Made by a program: the position numbers and the translations under genes | The notes under the pieces: model-generated | What the model was told of the DNA's origin: nothing | The model's database searches: none | The model's input: the letters and a program-made list of their open reading frames with translations, nothing else | Assembly: GCA_008360955.1 (NCBI GenBank) | Contig: LUCM01006870.1 | Coordinates: 144,354-208,353, forward strand | Reading direction: 5' to 3' | DNA: 64,000 nucleotides | Source of the DNA: Fasciolopsis buskii | Taxonomy: Eukaryota; Platyhelminthes; Trematoda; Plagiorchiida; Fasciolidae | Part shown: positions 13,010 to 24,860 of the stretch, piece by piece | How positions within the stretch are numbered: position 1 is the stretch's first letter | Layout: each line of letters starts with the position of its first letter

Positions 13010-13174
13010 CAAATGATTGTAAAACTTGCCTTGAGGAAGACTATCCACGGTAGTCGAAACGTTGGCGCATTACATCTACCAACAACGTTGTGTTATTAAC
13101 ATTATATCATTCAAAATTAAAACGAATACATGGCGCATCGATTTTTCGATGCACTCCTTTCATCACTTGGTCCT
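13010..13174 (+). repeat. Penelope-like terminal module, copy 2
   Basis: The sequence runs from TTGTAAAACTTGCCTTGAGG through GACTATCCACGGTAGTCGAA, ACGTTGGCGCATTACATC, TACCAACAACG, a TTAT-rich stretch, and GGCGCATCGATTTTTCGATG to TTGGTCC. It keeps the small stem GACTATC/GGTAGTC with a 3-nt loop. Relative to the 57-kb copy, one stem pair becomes a G-U pair, so base pairing is retained despite the change. Confidence 0.7.
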
Positions 13175-13696
13175 GATATTTACAAACTGATTACCAATTG
13201 CATTGCTCTGGGAAAGAAGCTTGCCAACTGGATCAATCACCGCACAACCAAGCAATTGTTTTTATTCTGCCTTCGTTCGACTTTTTTGACTGCCTAATAA
13301 TTGGTTGGAAAAGACATACGTCCGCCGGCTCAGATTGTACTATTCCGGGCGTTCTTAATCAGAATTTCCCCTTTCAATGTCAAGGGTGATTAGAGAACAA
13401 CCATTAGTGAGTCTTCGTATGGTCGCTTTAGGCTCTAGCCAATTCAATCATGTTTTCCCTAGGCATGACGACAGGCAATCATCGAACCGACGGAGAACTG
13501 TCCCGTTAACCAAAAAAAGACTATCCTGAACCGGTGAGCTCAGCAGCTCAGCCCAGAACACCCAGAACGTTAGAGTTTTGCATGCTGTTGGTGCGTAGAT
13601 GAAAAACGGACGGAAATTTGCAACGTGAACATTCGTTATTAGTGTGCGGATCCACATGACGCTCTCGACGGCCGTTCGCATGTGCACACGTGCGTA

Positions 13697-13697
<1 letters not shown>

Positions 13698-13732
<35 letters not shown>
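13698..13732. repeat. (TA)n microsatellite
   Basis: About 17 uninterrupted TA units, flanked on the right by a short GTGTGTG run. Confidence 0.95.
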
Positions 13733-13734
<2 letters not shown>

Positions 13735-14197
13735 GAGTGTGTGTGCATACACAGGTAGGAAAATGAGGAAGAGAGATGAACTGCCTGCGGACAAAAATGT
13801 CTGATTTATTTTTTAGTTCATTGTCTACTCAGGCAAATTTTCGTACTATTTTCATGGCTGTCACATGACGTGAGGGTACGGACCTTCTGTTATTACTCGT
13901 CAAAATAGCTTCATTTTTATCCCGGAATACTGAAGTATTCTCCTGAACATGGACTTAAAAATCCCCGTCATCTTATATGACATGTCTATGGGTCATGAGT
14001 TCATTTCAGTATCAGACGATGATTCGTGGAGAGTTGTTCGTCGTTTTGACGAACTTAACCCTTTAGATAACAACAAATCGTGACTGGTTTGATTATTTTG
14101 TCCTATCCAGCTCAGACTTGGACGACAGGAAAAAAACTGCAACAAATTTCCTTATGAGTCTCATCTGGAAAATCCCACAGAACACGTCGAAAACAAT

Positions 14198-14582
14198 ACA
14201 GCGTGGCGAACAATCCCGTTCTTAGTAATTCGAAGTCACATCAATACAAAACATTAAATATAGTTTGGAATGGATCAAGGGAAATGTCGATTTGCAGTCT
14301 CATCAGTTCACAACTCTAGGAATGTGTATGTGTGGATGTGTGTAATTGATCAATTTGTCACACGATCAGGTTGTAAATCACTTGTCATCATTCAACAAGT
14401 GGTTTGCAACCTGATCGTGTGACAAATTGATCAATTACACACACGCACACATACACATTCCTAGAGTTGTGAACTGATGTGACTGCAAATCGACATTTCC
14501 CTTGATCCATTCCAAACTATATTTAATGCTTTGTATTGATGTGAATACGAATAACTGAAAACGAGATTGTTCGCCACGTTGT
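14198..14582. repeat. Long hairpin, 187-bp inverted arms with 11-nt loop
   Basis: The left arm 14,198-14,384 and right arm 14,396-14,582 are near-perfect reverse complements with only scattered mismatches; the intervening loop is TCATCATTCAA. Matching landmarks are GCGTGGCGAACAATC against GATTGTTCGCCACG at the outer ends, and TGATCAATTTGTCACACGA in both arms near the centre. Similarity tapers outside the arms. No transposase ORF is present, so it could be a foldback/MITE-like element or a template-switch inverted duplication. If transcribed it would form a very stable long-hairpin RNA. Confidence 0.9.
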
Positions 14583-14741
14583 GTTCTTCTTATTTGGGCT
14601 AAGCATCCACACATACTCGTGGAAACGCGAAGGAAGATTAACAATTTCTTTCGTGCTAAATCAGCCCGTGACCATTGCTTAATGGGTTCCAGTTGATTCG
14701 AACATCCGCCACCTGGGTTGGAACTGCTGCATACTATGTCA

Positions 14742-14908
14742 ACGGTGGTGGTCAAGCGGATAAGATCGTGGTGTTTGGACGTGAACATCGCCGAAATCGA
14801 TCATCTCCACCAACTGGTGCTTCTCAGTTGTCAATGACCATCTTCTAAATAATCATGTACACTGTTGCCTCATTAACGAAGGAAAGTGAATAGCAAAATA
14901 GAAAGAAA
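14742..14908 (+). repeat. tRNA-derived SINE, copy 3
   Basis: The box A region GTGGTCAAGCGGATAAG is well preserved, then GTGGTGTTTGGACGTGAA. Box B is degraded (GAAATCGATCATC). The tail resembles the family: GTACACTGTTGCCTCATTAA, then an A/G-rich run. It lies about 160 bases to the right of the long hairpin. Confidence 0.75.
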
Positions 14909-15701
14909 GACCAGATTGTGTTAGTGTGATTTTCATCAGTAGCTGTATTTCTAGCAAAGGAAAGTATGCTCATTTCAATGTCGTTGGTGGTTGCTAAAAT
15001 TAGCCGCACATCGCCATGCGATAACCAGAGGCTGCTAAATGACCGCGTGATGCTGCTGAAAGTCAGGGAAACTCATGCTTTATTTCCCACATTATTCCGG
15101 AGTTATAACTTAACTGTAAGGATTTATTTCGAAATTACTCAGAATCTCCATCCATCTGATGTGATTTTGTCTCGTTCACATGCGTTTGAAACGTAGTCTG
15201 TCGTGCATGAGCTTAATGGCAGTTACGCACAGTAGGGTGCACTGGTCTACAGTCTACGAGCAAAAATACGCTTGCCAGTTTTTGTGAAAGAGGCACGCTG
15301 TAACCCGACTACAAATGGCTCCGACGTAAATCACAGTACTTAGGACATAATTCCGAAATAAAGCAAACAACTTGTGGTCAGCATACGTGCACGTCACGTG
15401 ATGAAATCCAGTTCAGCTTCTCGTTAGCCTGCGTAGACAGCCAGCCAATGAGGCTCTCGGAGATAGACGACCGTGACTTCCAAGCATTCCTCGAAGACCA
15501 TTGCACGGAACGTATTCCATCAATCTGGATATCTCCACGTTTGTATAAAAACCCATGAGTTGTATATAAAATCCAAACTTCTTTTCCATCTGGCATGGTC
15601 TACGCATGGTCCTCCATCTTTTAAACACACACTTCCGACTCCATGGTATGCAAACGAAGACAGCCAGATTAAGCTCACCAAGTACCCTGCGGAACCTATT
15701 G

Positions 15702-16332
15702 TCAGCTGAGACGTTTCCATGGAATGCCGTGTAGGATATTTGAGAATTGGGATTCAGAACAGATCTGACACAAACTAGACGGAGTCACGTAACTCGATGA
15801 AACCTTGTACCTGGAGGTCTTCGGCTATGTATACTTTGAGTTGACCCAAGGTCAGAGGTACATGCGTGGTTCGACAACGTGGTAAGTCATCAACACAGAC
15901 AGAGTGGTCGTATACGTCAGAAGCACTTCGTGCCATTGGACTAGTAGTCCAACAGCATGTAGGAAGTGTCATTTCAAAAATAGACCACTGAAGCCTGTGT
16001 CGACATGACACCATGGGAATTAGCTTTTTGGTCATGGATCCTAATTGTTCTGATCGGGCCTGAACTTTGGGCAAGCAAGCATCACATATTTTAGGCGTTG
16101 TCTGGCAATCGGAAACACCTGCCAAGCCAAATAGTTCGTTTTTCCATTTAAAAACACCTTGTACAGCTCACCCAGAACATTTTGAGTGGCGCAGATGTGA
16201 TGGCCATTTGGTTAACAAGGCGGAATACTCCGTTCGGTGTTGTGCCGAATTCATCCGCTGGTAGAAGAAATGAAAGTACGTCCGCTTCACCCAATGAAGT
16301 TTCATTGGTCAGTCGGTGCAGGTCAGGAGTAC
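15702..16332 (-). CDS. Predicted three-exon 3' end of an unknown gene
   Basis: The model is built only from open frame, splice signals and phase. Exon 1 is 16,332-16,172: acceptor TTTCTAG, donor TGG/GTGAGC, residues such as RLTNETSLGEADVLSFLLP. Exon 2 is 16,101-15,811: acceptor TTGCCAG, donor CTCCAG/GTACAA, 97 codons. Exon 3 is 15,764-15,702: acceptor GTGTCAG, ending at TGA. The two introns are about 70 and 46 bases and both junctions are phase 0. Exon 2 is cysteine-rich, with CDACLPK followed by spaced C/H residues, hinting at a metal-binding module, but no family was recognised. No start codon is proposed and upstream exons are unknown. A retroelement fragment is the main alternative. Confidence 0.35.
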
Positions 16333-18970
16333 CTAGAAACGAAGCTGGCGAGTGGATATTCACACTTCTGTTAGCTTGGATATTAGGTGAGACCACGCGA
16401 CAGATCAGCAGCGTCCCCAGTTATTCGAGCGGGATGGAGGCCCGAGTTCCAGGGAATGTCAAAGTCTTTGTGCCTGAAAACAATGATCATCCGTCATCAG
16501 TCAGGAGAAATGCCCTCTTATTCTCATTATTCGTCTTTTTCCGAATGATGCAGCGTAGTTGAAAACGGCCGACCGAATTTTCAATCTCCACTGTACCAGT
16601 ATGCAAATTCAGGTGCTCTACTATAAGCATCTTCGTTGTACATGACGTCAGCACGAACCCCGACAACTGAGAGCCACGTTCCAGTTTATATACAGGAAAT
16701 TCTTACGTATATTTATAGTTCTGAAATATAATCAGAGAGTACTTTCAGGCTACTGGCCGCCGCGGAACGTTGGCTCTGTATTTTCGTGGTTCATCTTAGT
16801 CGCAGAGGATGGCTAAGCCGAAATGAATTATCTTTCCCGAATTGCTTGTCGATTCATTGCAAATACCACGTAAATAGGTAATACTGAGTAACAATCCGAG
16901 ACGGATCAAAGCATTTTGCGGAAGAATTTCGTACTCTTCAACTAGGTACTGCCGGCTTCTCTGTCGTTATGTGGCTTTTGACTATCGTTCAGTAGCAAAT
17001 TACTCATGATTAGCACCCTAGGGCTATTTTTGACACCCCGAACAGAGTAGACTGAACGTATCTCTGAAACAATGCATAAAGCAAACGGACACGCAACATA
17101 CAAGTTAAATAACTTCGTTAGGTCAGGTGGTCACCCGGGGGGAAAGTTAACAATATTTGTTGTTTCACCGAAAAATTGTGTTTATTTCAAAGCGGTTGAT
17201 GGCTTCTAAAATAGCCCAAAGTTATTAGATTGCAATCAGTGTCTACTAAAGAATGGACAGACACGAGCTAAAGATGTAACAACTCTTAGAAGTTCTTTAT
17301 GAATGACTGAGTGGTGAACTTCATTACTTCTGTGTTCCGCAGCTTTCCTTATCACGGAAATGACGGTCTAATTTATTTTCAAACTTCCTGGGTGTCAGCA
17401 GAGTGTAGTTACCGGTGATAAGTCGATTCGAACGTATACTGTAAATCTCGCGACCACTGTTGACGTTTGCCTAACACTCCAGGTCTCTAAAGACTATCTA
17501 ACTATAAAAACGCTGGGAACTCCTTGTAATTCTTCAGTGAGATTATTTGCATTACCAAACCAAATATTTTAACGATAAACGATATAAACTTATGAATATC
17601 GCAAGGAATGCAGCTTTCTCTCTTGGACTGTTCTTTACAAAAGATGTTGGAAAGTCAGTAGTGCGTTTCGTATATAAATGAAGGGGCCAAATTCCCCCAG
17701 AAGCTGCTGCTCGTCAGCTATGCAATATTGGGCTTGGCAAAAGCCCATTATTGCAAGTATATTCATGATCCTAGCACAAGCGGAACTCTTATTTGTGGGC
17801 AGTTTGAGTTGTTTGTCGATCCTTGGCTACTTAGTGCCGCGAAGATGTCATTTTTTCGCGAATCAGACGTGTATGACGAAAACAGTGAAATAAATGAGTA
17901 AGCTGATACTCTAAATCAGATGTATTTCACGAAAGATTAGAAAGGATAATATTCGTCCACGCAAATTTTGAGCGCCAGTGTATACATGTCTGCATATGTC
18001 TGTTCTAGGTTGTTTGTGTTTCACAAACTTGACATGCTCGGATAGACAAGAGCTGATTGATAAACAGATTAGTGTGAACAACATTCATGTCTCATGTGTG
18101 ACCACAAATCGAAGATCAATTTGCTGTCTGTGTCGGTTTGCGTCTGGTTCCAAATCCTTTTCGATGGTCGTCGAACATATTCAATTCGTGTGGGCGAATT
18201 ATTCATCAAACAATGCGAAAGTGTCAAAGTAAGGGATTAATGTGACACTTGACCGCGAATTCTCACTTGAATTCGTTTTGTGTCAAAATCTGTTACTCTT
18301 ACAGTGAGTAATTTCTGTTTATTTACATCTAGCATGGTTTCAATCGAATTGCTTAGGGCCAGTTTACTCCACTGTTACGGAAAGTGGCCACAAATGTAGG
18401 ATCACCGCTTACAAAGGCATCCTTCGTCCAGAACAGATACTGGGCTTACAGTTTAATGAACTCTAAGGTCTTGTAGAGTTGTTTCCTCTTTGAGTTCACT
18501 AGAACTTGAAACCCTCGGATAATGAGGAATGCATCGGATTTTAATCACGAACAAATATCGGAATGCCGGATCACGATCAATGCATTTCTAACTTCAGAGA
18601 AATCTCGGCTATTTGGCGCTTTTCATTGATTGTAAAGTTGGTTATCCGGTGACATTATGTACAGGGTGATCAATTCAAACAATAAACTCATGTCTTCATT
18701 CCGTGTACAGTTGCATCACGACCCTCTTCTTTCAAACGTTTTGATTTAATCCTTCCTGTTAGAATGTCAATGAGTAAAAGAAGCAGTATGTGGTCAGATA
18801 GTGAACCAATAAAAGGGCTAACAAACCCATTTTATTTTGCTGCGGTATCCAATCAAATCTTCTTGCCATTTCAGTTTTCGAGGTCATCAGCTGTGAATAT
18901 GGGTTGGAGCAAATCTGGTTCATAGGAATTTCTGAGATAGTCTCCGGACAAACATTTTGTTGTCACTTAC
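16333..18970. other. No supported gene
   Basis: Only short frames occur (16,182-16,562 + overlaps the minus-strand model; 17,678-17,893 +; 17,978-18,232 +) and none has a recognisable motif. The interval lies between two minus-strand exon predictions and could be intronic. Confidence 0.4.
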
Positions 18971-19105
18971 GTGCTCTCTCTTTGTCTGATGTGTCAACTG
19001 GAGATTTGCTAAACTCTTCCTCCTCAAGAATGGCGATTAGCATTTGTTGTATCTCTACTGCGTCCAGAGGTACCAGTGTGTTTGGGGGATTTGTTGATGG
19101 AATGT
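18971..19105 (-). CDS. Predicted internal exon of an unknown gene
   Basis: The block is 135 bases long, with an acceptor TGATTTTTAG just upstream and a consensus donor GAGCAC/GTAAGTGAC at its end. The open frame reads IPSTNPPNTLVPLDAVEIQQ and then an acidic MLIAILEEEEFSKSPVDTSD. Length is a multiple of three, with matching phases at both ends, as expected for a genuine internal exon. I do not recognise the protein. The opposite strand also has a 99-codon open frame, so coding is not proven. It may belong with the minus-strand exons at 16.3-15.7 kb, but no linking exon was found. Confidence 0.45.
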
Positions 19106-20665
19106 CTAAAAATCAGTTGAACCGTTTAGTCATCGTAGCCCGCGTGTGTCGGGCTAACGGTATTTTCCTCTCTGACACTCAGGTGGTGCACCATGGATTC
19201 TGACCGGTTGTGGGACTTCGAGACTGAATTGTCTATATTGTACCATTAGTTATAGTCTACTTTCATTCTGATGGCCCTGGATGCTAACTCCAAACCGATA
19301 TAGGGGGAGATTGGGCACGTGAATCGAAGTCCGGGGACAGGAGACGGAAAAACGGGCGTTGCGACAATGTTTCCCCGTGGGAGAACAGAGACGATGCAAC
19401 GTAAGTGAGACTGTCCAGTACGTAGGTCGAGATGCATGCTCGCTTTTCGCTCAATGACAGCGTGCAACCCGTCTCCACACCAGTCGCAGAGGTAGTAGTC
19501 AAAGCTCAGGATAAAAACAACGGTCCGAAATTGGAACCACACACATACACACACAGACAAGCTGCATCTACCGTGGCGGACAGTCCGTTGGCCAGTCAGT
19601 TCCTTTATCTGTCTGTGTAACTAACTCGGCCAAATTGGTCACGATTCACCTACTTGGTAAAAAAGTCCCAGTTTTTGGATGTAAAAGGTTGGATTGGGAA
19701 TTTCGGTCTAAAGAATATCAGCAACAAAGAAAAGCCGGTTCCAATCCTGATGCTGATTTTACGAGAAACCTAATCGGGAAGTCTTTCAAAGTGCAAACCT
19801 TTTAATTCTGTTTTCACTATGCTCATTGATCAGGCAAGGAAAAAATTAGGGCCTTTTGACACCACACAATCTATGTTAGGCTAGACGTTAGCTGCCTTGT
19901 TTTTTGCAACCGGTTTACTCAGGCCTCTGATTTCTCTGTTTTAGGTGCTCACACATTTGATGAAGTATCAAACAATATGACTAGTACATGTCCTGGTTAC
20001 CCGATGACTCGTTCATAAGCATCCATTATTTGTGTAATTTCGAAACGGTGGAAATAGTGCTGATTAATCGGTTCAGTGATCTAACCAGGAGGGGGGACCG
20101 TAAGATCTCATAATCCTCTGATGGCAATTAGACAGAGTCGAATCAAGTCGAGTCGAGTATGGAGCTGGGGCGTGCGGAGTTAGACAAGTTTATCAGTTCG
20201 TTTGCAGCATAGTTTCTTTCGCTTTATTCTTGCCCCCGGTTGTGGTTCTATGATTTCGGAAGCCCTTTATATGGGTGAAGCTTAAACAACCAGGATGATA
20301 TTTCTCATGGCCTAACCGGAGTAAATTTTCTTTCTTCTTATTCGATTTCCACAGTGTAGTGAACAGTAGAATGAAGCTGTCACCAAATTGCGAGTGACGC
20401 TCGCGCGTCGATTGGAATTTAACCATGGTCGGAGTGCTTTAACATTTGTCGATCTATTCGTCAATGGGAACTAACCATTGTTCTTTTCCATTAGGGTAGT
20501 GGAAGTTCAGGATAGAAAAAATACCATTGTTCCGACAAAAGTAATGTACCGTTGTTTAGGGATTTTGCACCACTGTGTACGAGTCCTTCGCTGTCATTTA
20601 TGCGCCATTCATCTCCACCAAGCGGGCTATTCATCTCAACTTGGGCGTAACATGAAGTGCTTCCA

Positions 20666-22260
20666 GTGAGTCAGTTAAATCGGCAACATTCCGACAGATC
20701 TTAATTTCACCAAGTGTTCTGAAAGTACTCTTGTGAATGCAGCTGAAGTTAACCGACGGAACTAACAAGGTTGTAAATCAACGTACTTTTCACGTATGCA
20801 CACTAAGAAATCGTTGTTATAGTATGAGTCTATCGTCTTTTGGATTTGTGATAGAATCGACTTCTAGTTTTCCATTTGTGTTGTGAATGTGATTAGGTAA
20901 GTTTGACGGACAGGAAGAGATCGGTGCGAGTGGCGTGATCACTAATCAATTCCGACATTATTTAGGAATAGTATTAAAATTATTCGGAACTGCGTCAAAA
21001 ATGCTCGTAAGTGTCTTTCAACTGATCTTTTGAGATTTCGTCTACATAGACCTGAAACATGATCTATCTCACGTGGACACATTTCTGCGTACTGACGCAA
21101 GGTGCACCAATCATTTATACGTTGCTTTACAGTCTGCGAAAGGATGTACACATGAGAAGTCTTTTGAAGCCTAAGTCTGCTCTTCCCAAATTCTGAATAT
21201 TTTTAACTCAAATCCGGATGGTTCTCCCACGATTCTGACATTCATTCTCAACAGATTATGTGATCGTAGCAATGAACCTTCGGTCACCGGCTAATTTTCT
21301 ATCATCTCATCAGCCTAAAGCTAACAATTTGTTAAACGCGATTTGACGAATTTTCTTCTAGAATTAGTTCTAAAACATCTAGGTTCACTCTTCGTATGTT
21401 TGATAACGTACGATTAAGAAGACAATGATAAGAATCTTTTCTGGCAGAACGACCATTAGATACTCGTTGATTTACACCGGTAATACAAAAGGAAACTGTG
21501 GTGAGTATTTGTCCAAATTACGTGATGTGCTCCGGTAGCGCTCCGATACCGCTTTCGTACACAGCTAGTCGATCAGAACCCGAACAACACATGAACGCGA
21601 AGTTCAAACATATCTTAGCTGCCTTTGGTCTGAGGATATTCCATCATTTGTAAATAAACTTACTATTCGCAAATGAACTCGAAGGCCTTCTTCCGGCTGC
21701 TTTGGACTCCTCGTTGTTTTCCGTTGCTTAGTTTTGGGCGCAGACATTCCAGTGCGCATTGATAAACCGAGTCCACGGCTTATTACTTCTGACAAGAATC
21801 TGTACTCATAGTCCCAGCAAGAACAGTACAGAAACTCATGGTAATAGACAACGCGAAGTGCAATGGAAGAAGTTGTGACGTAGAGTTGCCTCAATAAATC
21901 ATCTTTAAACTGCCGGGATGATCAAAAATGCCCATAACTAAAGTTTCATTGTTACCTCCACACCGGTTACTCAGTGTGATCCACTCATCACATCACCCGC
22001 TCTGATACGCTCCTGGCCTTCAAACCCACCTGATCACGTCTGCACCACAAATGGAAAACTAGAAGTCGATTCTATCACAAATCCAAAAGACGATAGACTC
22101 ATACTATAACAACGATTTCTTAGTGTGCATACGTGAAAAGTACGTTGATTTACAACCTTGTTAGTTCCGTCGGTTAACTTCAGCTGCATTCACAAGAGTA
22201 CTTTCAGAACACTTGGTGAAATTAAGATCTGTCGGAATGTTGCCGATCTAACTGACTTAC
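20666..22260. repeat. Foldback structure with 215-bp inverted arms
   Basis: The left arm 20,666-20,880 and right arm 22,046-22,260 are almost exact reverse complements over about 215 bases. Landmarks are CGGCAACATTCCGACAGATC at the left end against GATCTGTCGGAATGTTGCCG at the right, and AGTTTTCCATTTGTG against CACAAATGGAAAACT inside. About 1.17 kb of unrelated sequence lies between them. The outer termini are GTGAG and CTTAC. No transposase or RT frame was recognised inside. It may be a non-autonomous foldback element or a local inverted duplication; target-site duplication was not evident. Confidence 0.9.
21664..21788 (-). CDS. Possible exon inside the foldback loop
   Basis: A 125-base block lies between acceptor ATTCTTGTCAG and a strong donor GAATA/GTAAGTTTA. 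In the frame of the 96-codon ORF it reads VISRGLGLSMRTGMSAPKTK followed by basic residues and PKQPEEGLRVHLRI. A second frame is also open across most of the block, so the frame is uncertain. No family was recognised. Its interest is positional: it sits in the loop between the two 215-bp inverted arms. Confidence 0.3.
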
Positions 22261-23558
22261 AGGACGCATGTCGTGTTACCCTCAAGCTGAGATGATAAAC
22301 TGGGTTAGCTGAGCAGGATGAATACTAGAATAAGGAAATGTCGATTTACTCGCAGAAGGCTTATGATCAAATAATCACCCCTTCTCTGATGGAGAATACT
22401 TCTGAGTTCATAAGATTTCGGACCATGTATCACCACGTGAATGATTGTGCCCGGATGCATTTATTGGTATTTGCCTTGCGCCGCTCCTATCAGTTAAACC
22501 CGATGTGGCCGGGAACCCGTGAATGAAACTGGCTACGCGCTTGGCATACATTAACGCACTTGGCTTCGCATAAAAATACTTTCGATGAACTAGGCAGGTT
22601 TCTCGGTGGTCTTCGCATTCCGTCAGCGTCTCTGCTATGGCTGATACACGTCTCTGATACACGTCTCTAGCAGGAAAAATGCAAGCTGGAATACATCTAC
22701 TGGAACCCTTGATAGTAGTTAACTGGTGGAATCATTATTTTCGCAATGACCCGAGCAGTAGATTAATCAAAGACGAGCTCGTTCGTCCACCGAACTGTGC
22801 TCTGCGGGATATTTCGGCATAGAAAAAGTGGTTTGGTGATTCCAGAACGTAACGGACCATCAATTGGGCTGCAGAAAATTTCAGGTTTCACGCTATCAAG
22901 AGCCGATAAGGATGTTAACGTAGATTTTGGGAAGGAAATGGTGATCTCTTCGACTGGCACGTCAACATTTGGATAAATGACTAAGCAGAAGATTAATTCA
23001 CCAATTAGGGGACTTCCTGTCCGGTAGTGTGAGCAGTAAGATACCAGAGAACCTAATAAATTCAGACATTTTCAGTCGAATTCGGTCAACTAAGGCAAAT
23101 GTTCTCCGAACGTGTTGAATAATGAATGCACTTCTATCGTCGCACTAAGTACAACAGCTATCGATTAATTGTACGATTATATTGAGTACAGTGTTTTAGT
23201 GGCAAGCTACCGGATAGAAGACCTGAAAACATTTTGCTTTTATGCAAGTGCAACGTCCAGTTTAAATTCAACGATCAGGTTTGCTGCCAAAAGGATGTTG
23301 CAGCAATAAGTCTTTTATTCGGCCAACTGTTGGCCTATATATAAACATACATATTTATATAAGACATATATGGTAATGGTCCACTAGAATTTTCAACCTA
23401 AAGCTTTTATTTATGTGAATGACATTTACGATGTGGTTTTCAGTCCTTTGAAGAAAATTATTTAGCCACTACATAGGTTCATTTCGGTGCATCCAAACAC
23501 CTGCAATCTCACAACAGATATGAAATTGAACAATAAAATAACACGTTCCTGCACGTAC
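22261..23558. other. No supported gene
   Basis: Short minus-strand frames at 22,408-22,662 and 22,763-22,960 have no recognised motif. A small tandem duplication of CTGATACACGTCT is visible near 22,638-22,665. Confidence 0.4.
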
Positions 23559-23663
23559 TGCAAAATCATCTAGGGGGCGACCATTCCAGTTCAGCCGTTG
23601 GTACACAGCAAAACCACTTGGGGCGAATGAAATTTCCATTTTCCCTGTCTCGAAACTCATGCG
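23559..23663 (-). CDS. Possible 35-codon exon of an unknown gene
   Basis: The block starts after acceptor TTCGTTTTCAG and ends at GCA/GTACGT, exactly 35 codons in phase 0. It reads RMSFETGKMEISFAPSGF, then AVYQRLNWNGRPLDDFA. The frame also stays open past the donor for another 30 codons. The composition looks like a normal globular protein and includes no low-complexity run. No family was recognised and no neighbouring exon is assigned. The donor is only moderately good. Confidence 0.3.
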
Positions 23664-24349
23664 CTGAAAACGAATTTAACTAGATGTCTCAAAAACAGAT
23701 GAAAGAGAGCATGTACGGAAGATGCTACGAAGGCAGAACTTCAAAAGGTTCCCATCAAAATGGATGTCAGAATCGATTAATTGGCTAGGTAATACGAACC
23801 GAAAAAGAAATTTGCAGGAAGGAGGCAGTAGAAAAAGAAGGACAGAACGGGAAGAAATAGCATGAGGCAGACTGACAAGCGTAATCAACAAGAGATTTTA
23901 CAAAGACAAGGTTCGAATTAGGTTCAAATCTCTCTTGCCGTAGTTTTGTTAAGATTAAACGAAATATTCGTGATCCTGCATCCTTGTTTGTCCTTTATTC
24001 GTCCGTTCTTGTGGGACACTGCATTGATCGCGCAAGCATGTGCTCGTCTGAAAGCATCCATAAGTAGCGTCCTGCTTGGTTGATCACTGGAACTGTTAGG
24101 TTGCACAATAACGCAATGACTTCACACCTATCACAAGCTCACTACAAAGCAAGTGTAACGTAAGCTTTTTGAATTCTGTATGGAAGTCGAGTTCACAAGT
24201 CCAGGTTGGTAAATTGTTAATTTCTGAGCATAGCCGCAGCTGACGGATTTATATTTATGTACATTCGTCGTCTCTGACGGGGCAATCATGAGCAGATTAA
24301 AGGGAAGTCTAGGAGATCATGGATATTCGGGTTCCGCGCAGAATCCGTG

Positions 24350-24860
24350 ACCCAAGCCCTTGAAAACTTTGCACTGCCTAAGATACAGCTAAATGTGTTC
24401 ATGACATTTTTGCCCTTATCAAGTGTTACAACATCGAAGAAGAGCGACTAGTGACCAATACAATTTTCGACGGGATCCAGTTCACCATGGAGACCGAAAA
24501 TGAAAAGGATTTTTTTCTTCTGGACCTGCTGGTTAGACGAACTGTCAGCAGAACTTTGGAGATGTCAGTGCGTCGCAAACCTACACACATGGACCACGTA
24601 CTAGGGCTTTACTACAGCCATGGGTAAGCTGTTCAATAAAGCAAAAAACATTGAAGTAGAGCTGAAATCCGGGGCGTGGAAGAAATTTACTGTTTCAAGA
24701 TGTTTCGACGAAGCAAGAAATCTTTTAAGAAGAAATTTCAACGGATCGAGGGAAGAGACAAGTCAACGAGCAAAATCCAACATAAAAATGTGTCTGAAAT
24801 AATTTCGAGATTGTTACAGCTACAAGGCATTGCAGTCGACCACAAGTCTACAGAAGTATG
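24350..24860 (+). pseudogene. Penelope-like element RT C-terminal relic
   Basis: One frame from about 24,390 reads CVHDIFALIKCYNIEEERLV, then IQFTMETENEKDFFLLDLLV, then LEMSVRRKPTHMDHVLGLYY. In Penelope-like polymerases this corresponds to the YVDD box, an IQFTxExE strand, FLDVLV, and the near-diagnostic VYRKPTHTDRYL block. A decayed KLFNKAKNIEVE segment follows from 24,620. The catalytic box reads CVHD, so the copy is inactive. The N-terminal RT and a GIY-YIG endonuclease were not convincingly found, although a weak YSVVGDSVWRAV segment near 24,960-25,000 could be its remnant. This independently supports Penelope-like elements in the genome. Confidence 0.78.
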
